From the NCBI GenBank assembly GCA_964390805.1, contig CAYMKL010000151.1:1-15347 (forward strand): DNA of 15,347 nt. The letters run 5' to 3'. The translations under genes were made by a program, and so were the position numbers. The notes beneath the pieces were generated by a model, which was not told the DNA's origin, made no database searches, and saw nothing but the letters and a program-made list of their open reading frames with translations. This DNA is from CAYMKL01 sp964390805 (GTDB lineage: Bacteria > Chloroflexota > Anaerolineae > VGOG01). How positions within the stretch are numbered: the first letter of the stretch is position 1; each line of letters begins with the position of its first letter. This document shows positions 1-5,346 of this stretch, piece after piece.

Positions 1-63
1 TGGGCTGGCCCCCTGAAACCCTCAAGGAGCTTCTCCCAAGCGGGTAACGCTCCCTATATGGTG

Positions 64-93
64 ATGACGCCTCACCACATTTATTGGTATACT
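64..93 (+). promoter_or_regulatory. Probable extended -10 promoter for the 97-residue protein gene
   Basis: TATACT at 88-93 is preceded by TGG at 85-87, which gives an extended -10 element (TGnTATACT). A weak -35 candidate, ATGACG, lies at 64-69 with an 18-bp spacer. Transcription would start near position 100, so the gene start at 165 is more credible than an upstream TTG at 84, which overlaps the promoter. Confidence 0.5.
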
Positions 94-164
94 ATGGTCG
101 AATAAACGAACGAATGCAACTAGGCGGAGATTCATCCATACGAGGAAAATGCACGAGGCGCAGA

Positions 165-458
165 ATGAGTGAAACACACGCATCAACTGAGGATCATTAC
201 GAGCCTGGACTTTACGAAATTCGCCTGAAGGGACACCTTGCTGACCGGTGGGCCGACTGGTTCGAGGGCCTGACCATCACTCTGGAAGACGACGGCGATA
301 CACTCTTAACCGGCCCGGTGGTTGATCAGGCCGCGCTGCACGGATTGCTAAGAAAAGTGCGTGATTTAGGAATGCCGTTGCTCTCGGTCAATCGCATTGA
401 ACCCGGCCCCTCGACCACGCTCGGGACAGGCCAGGCAGATGCGTCGGATGTCAAGTAG
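165..458 (+). CDS. Small conserved-looking protein of unknown function (97 aa)
   Basis: I do not recognise a named family. The ATG at 165 has GAGG at 155-158, six bases upstream, and follows the promoter at 64-93, so I chose it over upstream in-frame starts. The protein is soluble, acidic and has no membrane segment. Its N-terminal half (GLYEIRLKGHL, then DRWADWFEGLTITL at residues 27-40) looks like a beta-strand/helix/strand pattern. The end of the conserved part reads LLRKVRDLGMPLLSVNRIEP at residues 61-80. A fragment of a close paralogue, 18 of 20 residues identical over L62-G81, survives at 3175-3306. The family therefore existed at least twice in this genome, and in the second copy it was adjacent to an MDR reductase sequence. 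A small regulatory or accessory role for neighbouring oxidoreductases is possible but is only inference. Confidence 0.8.
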   Translation: MSETHASTEDHYEPGLYEIRLKGHLADRWADWFEGLTITLEDDGDTLLTGPVVDQAALHGLLRKVRDLGMPLLSVNRIEPGPSTTLGTGQADASDVK

Positions 459-625
459 TAAATGACAGCAAGCTGCTTGGGCAAGATAGTGATATTTAGA
501 AAGGAGTTTGCCTATAAGCATTTCTAGCCTATTCCAGCCCTCAGGAACAGCATGGGCGACCAGTTATACTCAAGCTCAACCTTAATGAAACTTGACAATA
601 TGGTTCCAAAGAAAGGAGACAAACG

Positions 626-1282
626 ATGAAGAATTTGCGAAAGATGGGCGGCGTTGCCGCACTGTACGCGGGAGCAGCATACGTGGTGGGTTTTGTGTTG
701 TGGGGCGGCGTACTGGGCTATTCTAGTGATCTCGAACCTGCCCAGAAGGTGGCTTCATTCGTGGAAAATCAGAGCCTCTGGTACATGTTGAACCTGGTCG
801 TCTATGTAGTATGGGGCCTCTTCATGGTTGTCCTGGCGCTAGCGCTCCACGAACGGTTAAAGGCCGGGGCACCAGCAATCATGCAGACGGCGACCGCCAT
901 CGGGCTGATCTGGGCCGGCGTGGTCATTGCTAGCGGCATGATCTGTAACATCGGCATAGAGAATGTCGTCAATCTCTCTGAAACAGACCCGGCTCAAGCT
1001 GCGTCGGTCTGGGTGGCGATTGATTCGGTGCGGGATGGGCTAGGCGGCGGGAATGAGATTGTAGGCGGCTTGTGGCTTCTACTGGTAAGCTGGGCAGCCT
1101 TGCGGGTAGGAGAGCTTCCCAAGGTACTGAACTACCTTGGCGTGGTGATCGGTGTGGTAGGCATTCTCTCGGCTGTCCCGCCCCTCGGTGGGCTAACGGA
1201 TGTTTTTGGGCTGAGTCAAATCGTGTGGTTCATATGGCTGGGGATCGTCATGTTGCGCAGTAGCACAAGCGCGGCGGCGTAA
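626..1282 (+). CDS. DUF4386-like polytopic membrane protein (218 aa)
   Basis: This is an integral membrane protein with about six hydrophobic segments (roughly residues 10-30, 50-75, 88-110, 140-162, 168-186 and 195-213) and a short basic N-terminus (MKNLRKMGG). The size, the spacing of segments, and the loop between the first two carrying a short acidic region (SSDLEPAQKV) fit DUF4386 family proteins, whose biochemical role is unknown. The start is well supported by AAAGGAG about nine bases before the ATG. A TTGACA at 592-597 has no matching -10. The gene stands alone, and an 89-bp hairpin repeat separates it from the MDR gene downstream. Family assignment rests on remembered pattern, not on a profile search. 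Confidence 0.72.
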   Translation: MKNLRKMGGVAALYAGAAYVVGFVLWGGVLGYSSDLEPAQKVASFVENQSLWYMLNLVVYVVWGLFMVVLALALHERLKAGAPAIMQTATAIGLIWAGVVIASGMICNIGIENVVNLSETDPAQAASVWVAIDSVRDGLGGGNEIVGGLWLLLVSWAALRVGELPKVLNYLGVVIGVVGILSAVPPLGGLTDVFGLSQIVWFIWLGIVMLRSSTSAAA

Positions 1283-1303
1283 TAACCGGACGCGTTCGTG
1301 CCT

Positions 1304-1392
1304 CGCCCCAGAACAACAACCTTTTCGACTTCGGGGCCCAACGGCGAGTAGGAGTATTGGGGAGGGCGGCTCACACCCGACCCAATACTCTG
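1304..1392 (+). repeat. 89-bp intergenic hairpin repeat, copy 1
   Basis: This is a direct repeat of 3012-3100, with 80 of 89 positions identical by eye. It contains a perfect 10-bp inverted repeat, GAGTATTGGG (1352-1361) and CCCAATACTC (1381-1390), around a 19-nt loop. No T-tract follows, so it is a poor intrinsic terminator. It lies about 50 bp upstream of the MDR gene. The second copy is likewise followed by MDR sequence, so the repeat appears to have been duplicated together with that gene. Confidence 0.85.
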
Positions 1393-1440
1393 ATAACTAT
1401 TCTGAAAATGACCCGATCATAGCAAATCAGGAGGAGACTC

Positions 1441-2382
1441 ATGAAAGCGATTGTATGCACAGAATACGGACCACCGGAAGTGCTTCAGCTCCAAGAGGTA
1501 GACAAACCGACCCCCAGGGACAATGAAGTGCTGATTAAGGTCTATGCGACGACAGTGCACCACGGGGATTCGAGGATGCGTGGCTTCGACATTCCGGGTC
1601 CTCGCTGGAAACGGCTCCTCGCGCGCCTTGTCCTGGGGATTAGCAAGCCGAAGAACGCCATATTGGGGATGGAGCTGGCTGGCGAAATCGAAGCTGTGGG
1701 CAAAGATGTGACGCTGTTCAAGAAAGGTGACCAGGTGTTTGCCTCTACCGTGTGGTCTGGTTTTGGGGCATATGCCGAGTACAAGTGCATGGCCGAAGAC
1801 GGGGCGCTGGTGCTGAAACCGACCAATCTAACCTTTGAGGAGGCTGCAGTCATTCCTTCGGGGGGAAGCACGACGTTGGGCATTGTCAAAATGGCCAGTA
1901 TTCAGAGAGGTCAGCGAGTTCTCATCTATGGCGCTTCTGGAAGCTTGGGTACATTCGCAGTACAACTGGCCAAGGCATTTGGAGCAGAGGTCACCGGGGT
2001 TTGTAGCACAGCCAATCTGGAACTGGTGAAATCTCTGGGAGCAGACAGGGTCATTGACTACACCAGCGAGGATGCTGCCCAGAGCCTCGAGGAATACGAC
2101 GTCATCTTTGACGCCGTCGACAAGATGCCGGACGGTTGGAAACAATCGCTAAGAGAGCCCGGAGTCTATCTCAACGCCGATGCTTCTTCGGACAAGATCA
2201 AGACCAAGGACGTACCTTTCCTCCTCAGAGAGCTCAAAGAGCTGATTGAGGCAGGGAAGCTCAAAGCAGTCATAGATAGACGCTACCCGCTGGAACAGAT
2301 CGTCGAGGCGCATAGGTATGTCGACAAGGGGCACAAGAAGGGAAATGTAGTCATAACTGTGGTACCTAACGACAAAACCTGA
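1441..2382 (+). CDS. Zinc-independent MDR-family NAD(P)H oxidoreductase (quinone reductase-like, 313 aa)
   Basis: This is a medium-chain dehydrogenase/reductase of the quinone oxidoreductase (zeta-crystallin-like) branch. The N-terminal GroES-like domain covers about residues 1-130, with the typical MKAIVCTEYGPPEVLQLQEV opening and the GMELAGEIEAVGKDV stretch at residues 76-90. The Rossmann domain carries the glycine motif GASGSLG at 164-170, followed by AVQLAKAFGAEVTGV. The C-terminus (PLEQIVEAHRYVDKGHKKGNVVI) closes the catalytic domain in the usual way. The cysteine and histidine ligands of catalytic zinc seen in alcohol dehydrogenases are absent, so hydride transfer from NADPH to a quinone or an activated double bond is the expected chemistry. 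A strong AGGAGG at 1429-1434 sets the start. A decayed second copy of residues 19-38 lies at 3117-3176. The cytoplasmic substrate is unknown. Confidence 0.93.
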   Translation: MKAIVCTEYGPPEVLQLQEVDKPTPRDNEVLIKVYATTVHHGDSRMRGFDIPGPRWKRLLARLVLGISKPKNAILGMELAGEIEAVGKDVTLFKKGDQVFASTVWSGFGAYAEYKCMAEDGALVLKPTNLTFEEAAVIPSGGSTTLGIVKMASIQRGQRVLIYGASGSLGTFAVQLAKAFGAEVTGVCSTANLELVKSLGADRVIDYTSEDAAQSLEEYDVIFDAVDKMPDGWKQSLREPGVYLNADASSDKIKTKDVPFLLRELKELIEAGKLKAVIDRRYPLEQIVEAHRYVDKGHKKGNVVITVVPNDKT

Positions 2383-2540
2383 CAAAGCGTTGCCCTGCGA
2401 CTTCGCTCGGGAGGGACCACCCGACCGCTATTCCGCTGCGCTTCATATTGCCGTCCCTTTCCCTCCATGCTTCCAGTTTTCTTCTCCACTGTTGGGTGGT
2501 ATGAACGTGTTCTGACGGAATGCTGACTGTCTTCTCTGGC

Positions 2541-2571
2541 CGCGCTTCTACAGAGCGAAAGGGGAAGCGCG
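2541..2571 (+). terminator. GC-rich hairpin directly before a promoter; possible terminator
   Basis: CGCGCTTC (2541-2548) pairs perfectly with GAAGCGCG (2564-2571) around a 15-nt loop. It is followed by TCCGTTTGCG rather than a clean T-run, so terminator activity is uncertain. It lies about 160 bp past the MDR stop codon and immediately before the promoter at 2577-2605. The 2383-2540 stretch between the MDR gene and this hairpin shows no gene or clear signal. Confidence 0.4.
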
Positions 2572-2576
2572 TCCGT

Positions 2577-2605
2577 TTGCGTTCTCTGGCTGGATATGGT
2601 ACAAT
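2577..2605 (+). promoter_or_regulatory. Sigma70-type promoter (TTGCGT-17-TACAAT)
   Basis: TTGCGT at 2577-2582 and TACAAT at 2600-2605 are separated by exactly 17 bp. The next gene starts 33 bp after the -10. The same architecture, hairpin then TTGCGT, 17 bp and a -10 box, with related spacer sequence (CTCTGG), recurs at 10960-10988. Confidence 0.65.
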
Positions 2606-2637
2606 AGGCTCAAATCATAACAAGGAGGATGCCACAA

Positions 2638-2952
2638 ATGGAGGAGTCAAGAGAAGAAATAGAAAAACGGATGGCTGAAGAAGTAGAAAAACGGGTGGCT
2701 GAAGGAGTAGAAAAAGGGGTGGCAGTGGGGACCGCCATCCTCGTCAGCGTCGTCGTGACCTTTGTCATTTCCATGGTCGTGTTCAAGTTCGTGTGGGCGT
2801 GGGTCGTTCCCGACCTGTTCCCCGGAGCGGTCGCTCAGGGTCTGATTAGCGCAAACCTGACATGGCTTGCCACGTTAAAATTAGCCGTGCTTGTGGCTGT
2901 GCTGAGCGGCTTTGGTCCCGCAGTCACCGAGGCCTTCAAATCCCGGCCGTGA
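2638..2952 (+). CDS. Small coiled-coil plus two-TM membrane protein (104 aa)
   Basis: No named family is recognised. AAGGAGG lies immediately before an ATG at 2629, which is too close for initiation. The next in-frame ATG at 2638 has proper spacing and is chosen. Residues 3-30 are a highly charged helix with an eight-residue repeat (EIEKRMAE, EVEKRVAE, GVEKGVAV), likely coiled coil. Two hydrophobic segments follow (about residues 30-58 and 72-96) with a short loop containing DLFPGA. The layout suggests a cytoplasmic coiled coil attached to a membrane hairpin, perhaps promoting oligomerisation. The gene has its own promoter at 2577-2605. No catalytic motif is visible. Confidence 0.78.
   Translation: MEESREEIEKRMAEEVEKRVAEGVEKGVAVGTAILVSVVVTFVISMVVFKFVWAWVVPDLFPGAVAQGLISANLTWLATLKLAVLVAVLSGFGPAVTEAFKSRP
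2656..2727 (+). repeat. Three 24-bp in-frame tandem repeats
   Basis: Three consecutive 24-bp units (2656-2679, 2680-2703, 2704-2727) encode EIEKRMAE, EVEKRVAE and GVEKGVAV. The nucleotide units are very similar (for example GTAGAAAAACGGGTGGCTGA), which indicates recent slippage or unequal crossover rather than old protein-level repetition. Confidence 0.85.
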
Positions 2953-3011
2953 TTGACAGCCACGGACTGCACCCAGCAGTGTAGCCTCGCTCCGGAAGAA
3001 GCGACCGCCCG

Positions 3012-3100
3012 CGCCACAGAACAACAACCTTTTCGACTTCGAGGCTCAACAGCGAGTCGGAGTATTGGGGAGGGTGGCTCACACCTGACCCAGTACTCCG
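3012..3100 (+). repeat. 89-bp intergenic hairpin repeat, copy 2
   Basis: This is the second copy of the element at 1304-1392. The stem is kept as GAGTATTGGG (3060-3069) and CCCAGTACTC (3089-3098). The one stem substitution turns an A-U pair into a G-U wobble, so an RNA hairpin would survive. Spacing between the arms is identical to copy 1. Confidence 0.85.
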
Positions 3101-3116
3101 ATTTCGTCATGTCAGA

Positions 3117-3176
3117 GAGGTAGAAAAACCTACTCCCAAGGCCAATGAAGTACTGGTAACAATTCACGCGACAACT
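3117..3176 (+). pseudogene. Remnant of a second MDR reductase gene (about 20 codons)
   Basis: In one frame the stretch reads EVEKPTPKANEVLVTIHATT. This matches residues 19-38 of the intact MDR enzyme at 1441-2382 (EVDKPTPRDNEVLIKVYATT) at 13 of 20 positions. The start codon, the first 18 codons and everything after residue 38 are missing. The upstream 89-bp hairpin repeat is present at the expected side, so the fragment is the remains of a duplicated repeat-plus-MDR unit. It joins directly to a fragment of a different gene at 3175. Confidence 0.85.
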
Positions 3177-3306
3177 GAAAAAAGTGCGCGACTTGGGCAT
3201 GCCCTTGCTCTCAGTCAATCGTGTCGAGCCGGGCCAGGGAGACGTAGTTGATGAGGAGAGAGAAGAATGGCCAATAAACTCGAAAACCCAGAAACAGGAG
3301 GGATAA
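3175..3306 (+). pseudogene. Remnant of a paralogue of the 97-residue protein
   Basis: Reading from CTG at 3175 gives LKKVRDLGMPLLSVNRVEPG, 18 of 20 identical to residues 62-81 of the protein at 165-458. A divergent tail then runs to a TAA at 3304-3306. No N-terminal part, start codon or ribosome site exists, because the sequence is fused out of frame to the MDR remnant. The stop codon falls between the ribosome-binding site and the ATG of the next gene. The fragment could therefore be transcribed with the SnoaL-like gene, but it is not an intact gene. Confidence 0.85.
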
Positions 3307-3308
3307 TC

Positions 3309-4418
3309 ATGAGCAACACAAACAAAGTTACTGCAACTCGCTTCATCGAAGCCTTCAACACCGATGATTGGGATACCGTCCGCGAGGTGGTCGCTCCAGA
3401 CTACGTGTTCCACCACCCGGTTGGCGGCACCGTTCAGGCGGGGCCAGAAGGCATGGTCGCTGCGTGGTCGGGTTTCAAAGCCTCGCTGCCAGACTCGTGG
3501 CACCCGATCCCGGTGATGATTGCGGAGGGCGATTACCTGGCGGTGCTGTTGCCCACCTACGGCCATTTCACCGGCGAACCCTATCACGGCGCTCAACCGA
3601 CCGGCAAATGGTTGGAATACGGCATGGTGAACATCGTGCGCTTTGAGGATGGCAAGTTGGCGGAGAATTGGTTCGGTATGGACCCGGTGGTAGAAAGACA
3701 GCAGATGGGGGCTGCACCGTCACCGCCGCCGCGCCAACTCAGCGCAACCGAAAAAGCGAACGTCGAGCTGTTCCAGCAGACCATCAACACCGCCGGCCTG
3801 GAATTCGACAACCTGACCGCCTTTGGCGACGTGGTGATAGCGTTGGGGCCTCCCCAGCACGCGGAAGACACCACCACGCGCAAGATCGAGGTCTACCGCG
3901 CGGCCAAGGGATCGCTCGAACTGGCCTACTCCCACGAGTTCACGACCAATCCGCCGTATGTCGGCGATCCGTCTGCCGACACTGAACTCAGCCGCGCTGT
4001 GGTCAAGCGGTTCTTTGAGGACGTGCTCAGCAGACATGACCTGCCTGCACTGACTGAGATCGCTTCGCCGCACATCCTCATCCACCCAACGGCCATGCCC
4101 TGTGAAGCCACTTTCTACGGCATCAACGGTGTGGGCGGCTGGCTGGGTGAGCAATGGAAAACCTTCCCTGATCTGGCCATTGCCGATTATTTCACGCTCG
4201 CGCAGGGCGACATCGTCGCGGTGCACTGGACAGCACGGGGCACGTCCAAAGGCAATTTCCTGATGCTGCCACCGACTGGCCAGGTGGTCGAGTACACAGG
4301 CTCGTCAATGTACCGCATTGAGGGCGGCAAGATCGCCGAAATCTGGGAGGCGCGCAACACGCTGGGCATCATGCGCCAGTTGAATCCCAAAATGGGTGGT
4401 GGTCACCACGGTCACTAG
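3309..4418 (+). CDS. Two-domain SnoaL-like (ester cyclase / NTF2-fold) protein (369 aa)
   Basis: Two SnoaL-like domains are joined in one chain. The first covers about residues 5-120, opening TATRFIEAFNTDDWDTVREV, with FHHPVGG and the strand/turn LEYGMVNIVRFEDGKLAENW. The second covers about 215-355, with VVKRFFEDVLSRHDLPALTE, ILIHP and SMYRIEGGKIAEIWEARNTL. Between them lies an 80-residue linker region I cannot place. SnoaL-fold proteins act as cyclases, hydrolases or small-molecule binding proteins, and the substrate cannot be read here. The C-terminus is GGGHHGH, a possible metal-binding tail. The ATG at 3309 is chosen because AGGAGGG (3296-3302) is ideally spaced. An in-frame ATG at 3267 would add 14 residues over the pseudogene and is less likely, though GAGGAG precedes it. 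A terminator follows at 4440-4474. Confidence 0.88.
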   Translation: MSNTNKVTATRFIEAFNTDDWDTVREVVAPDYVFHHPVGGTVQAGPEGMVAAWSGFKASLPDSWHPIPVMIAEGDYLAVLLPTYGHFTGEPYHGAQPTGKWLEYGMVNIVRFEDGKLAENWFGMDPVVERQQMGAAPSPPPRQLSATEKANVELFQQTINTAGLEFDNLTAFGDVVIALGPPQHAEDTTTRKIEVYRAAKGSLELAYSHEFTTNPPYVGDPSADTELSRAVVKRFFEDVLSRHDLPALTEIASPHILIHPTAMPCEATFYGINGVGGWLGEQWKTFPDLAIADYFTLAQGDIVAVHWTARGTSKGNFLMLPPTGQVVEYTGSSMYRIEGGKIAEIWEARNTLGIMRQLNPKMGGGHHGH

Positions 4419-4439
4419 AGGATTCTGGCGAGACAACGC

Positions 4440-4474
4440 GCGAAGGGGGCGACCACTGCCCCCTTCGCTTTGTT
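4440..4474 (+). terminator. Rho-independent terminator after the SnoaL-like gene
   Basis: GCGAAGGGGGC (4440-4450) pairs perfectly with GCCCCCTTCGC (4458-4468) around a 7-nt loop. TTTGTTG follows, beginning 22 bp after the stop codon. This is a classical intrinsic terminator shape. Confidence 0.88.
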
Positions 4475-4481
4475 GAGGAAG

Positions 4482-4500
4482 GCTTGCTCCATATTCGTGT
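4482..4500 (+). repeat. 19-bp direct repeat, left flank of inserted element
   Basis: GCTTGCTCCATATTCGTGT is repeated exactly at 4595-4613. The two copies bracket the 94-bp inverted-repeat element, as expected for a duplicated target or a recombination product. Confidence 0.9.
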
Positions 4501-4590
4501 CAACTTAAGCTCTGAGCCCGGTCCCTTCGACAAGCTCAGGGCAGGCCGCGGGGCGGCCCGGGGACGGGCCTTTGAGCCTTACGTTGACAC
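4497..4590. mobile_element. 94-bp MITE/REP-like inverted-repeat element
   Basis: The ends GTGTCAAC (4497-4504) and GTTGACAC (4583-4590) are exact inverted repeats. The similarity continues inward for about 30 bp with small gaps (TAAG-CTC, then GCCCGGTCCC against GGGGACGGGC). The centre contains the palindromic CCCTTCGACAAGCTCAGGG, a REP-type motif I recall as widespread in bacterial and metagenomic DNA, and the hairpin GGCCGC-GGG-GCGGCC. There is no coding capacity. The element lies between the SnoaL terminator and the AOR operon. It could act as a non-autonomous transposon, a REP/BIME element or a transcript-stabilising hairpin. Confidence 0.65.
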
Positions 4591-4594
4591 TAAT

Positions 4595-4613
4595 GCTTGC
4601 TCCATATTCGTGT
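4595..4613 (+). repeat. 19-bp direct repeat, right flank of inserted element
   Basis: This is an exact copy of the 19-mer at 4482-4500. The sequence after this copy (TGCACTTTCAGAG) leads to the polyferredoxin gene 34 bp downstream, so the insertion lies within its leader or promoter region. Confidence 0.9.
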
Positions 4614-4647
4614 TGCACTTTCAGAGTGAAAAGAATGGGGAACAGAC

Positions 4648-5346
4648 ATGATCAAAAAACGACGCGATCCATATCAACTGCGGAGGCTCCGTCAAATCGT
4701 CCAGATTGTCTTTCTGGCGATTTTTACCTTTCTTCTGGTAAAGGCCCTGTTCGGACGGATCCTGGGGAGCTCGGTACCGCTCCTGATCATGACACTGACC
4801 ATCGGGATTCTAACGGTGGTTCTGGGACGGGTGTGGTGCGGCTGGGTATGCCCGTTAGGCACGGTTATTTATTGGACTCGTTTCAAGGGAGCCATAGAAC
4901 GGGAGGGGCGTCTGTCGAACCGCTGGGGGACGGTCAGGTACGTCCTGCTGCTCCTGATCCTGGCAGCGGCGCTGGTGGGCCTGGTGCGCCCCGCGCTGGA
5001 TTGGATGGGCAAGAACCCGGTCGCGAGCGGCATCGTCATCATCCTCGTGTTGGCCGCCAGCGTGGGGCTGAATCTTTTCACCGACCTTTTCTGGTGCCGC
5101 TATCTGTGTCCTCTGGGAGGGGCAGTGGCGCTGGTATCGAAAATCGCCCCCATGCGCCGCATCGTGCGGGTGCACTGCAACGATTGTTCGATCTGTGTGG
5201 ACGCCTGTCCGATGGGCGTGATTGATCCACGGCGCGGCTTCGTAAACGACCCGGGCGAGTGTACGGTCTGTATGGACTGCCTGACGGCGTGCGCTTCGAG
5301 TAGCAACGGTTTCCAATTCTCACGACCATTCGGAGGACAGCGATGA
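4648..5346 (+). CDS. NapH/CcoG-like membrane polyferredoxin (232 aa)
   Basis: This is an integral membrane electron-transfer protein. About four hydrophobic segments (near residues 15-35, 42-62, 97-115 and 127-146) surround two Cys-x3-Cys-Pro motifs, C64GWVC68P and C150RYLC154P, as in NapH-like quinol-oxidising proteins. The C-terminus has two complete [4Fe-4S] motifs: C177xxC180xxC183xxxC187P and C205xxC208xxC211xxxC215. Such proteins pass electrons between the quinone pool and soluble or periplasmic redox partners. GGGGA sits about nine bases before the ATG. The stop overlaps the AOR-like start by four bases (ATGA), implying translational coupling and a joint function, most simply as the membrane electron partner of that enzyme. 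The redox direction is not shown by the sequence. Confidence 0.9.
   Translation: MIKKRRDPYQLRRLRQIVQIVFLAIFTFLLVKALFGRILGSSVPLLIMTLTIGILTVVLGRVWCGWVCPLGTVIYWTRFKGAIEREGRLSNRWGTVRYVLLLLILAAALVGLVRPALDWMGKNPVASGIVIILVLAASVGLNLFTDLFWCRYLCPLGGAVALVSKIAPMRRIVRVHCNDCSICVDACPMGVIDPRRGFVNDPGECTVCMDCLTACASSSNGFQFSRPFGGQR

Noticed and set aside
592..597. TTGACA as a -35 box for the DUF4386-like gene
   Set aside because: The position 17 bp downstream is GGAGAC, part of the ribosome-binding region, so no -10 exists at proper spacing.
2395..2470. GGGAGGGAC ... GTCCCTTTCCC as a terminator after the MDR gene
   Set aside because: Only about six bases pair around a long loop, and no T-tract follows.
2835..3596. 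Minus-strand open frame of 253 codons across the pseudogene region
   Set aside because: It runs antisense to the small membrane protein end, the repeat and the SnoaL-like gene. It shows no recognisable domain, and the plus-strand features explain the same DNA better.
3720..4226. Minus-strand open frame of 168 codons
   Set aside because: It is a shadow of the GC-rich SnoaL-like gene, with low-complexity composition and no ribosome site.
4572..5225. Plus-strand open frame of 217 codons overlapping the polyferredoxin gene
   Set aside because: The overlapping frame at 4648-5346 has clear Cys motifs and TM segments. This one is a compositional shadow starting inside the repeat element.
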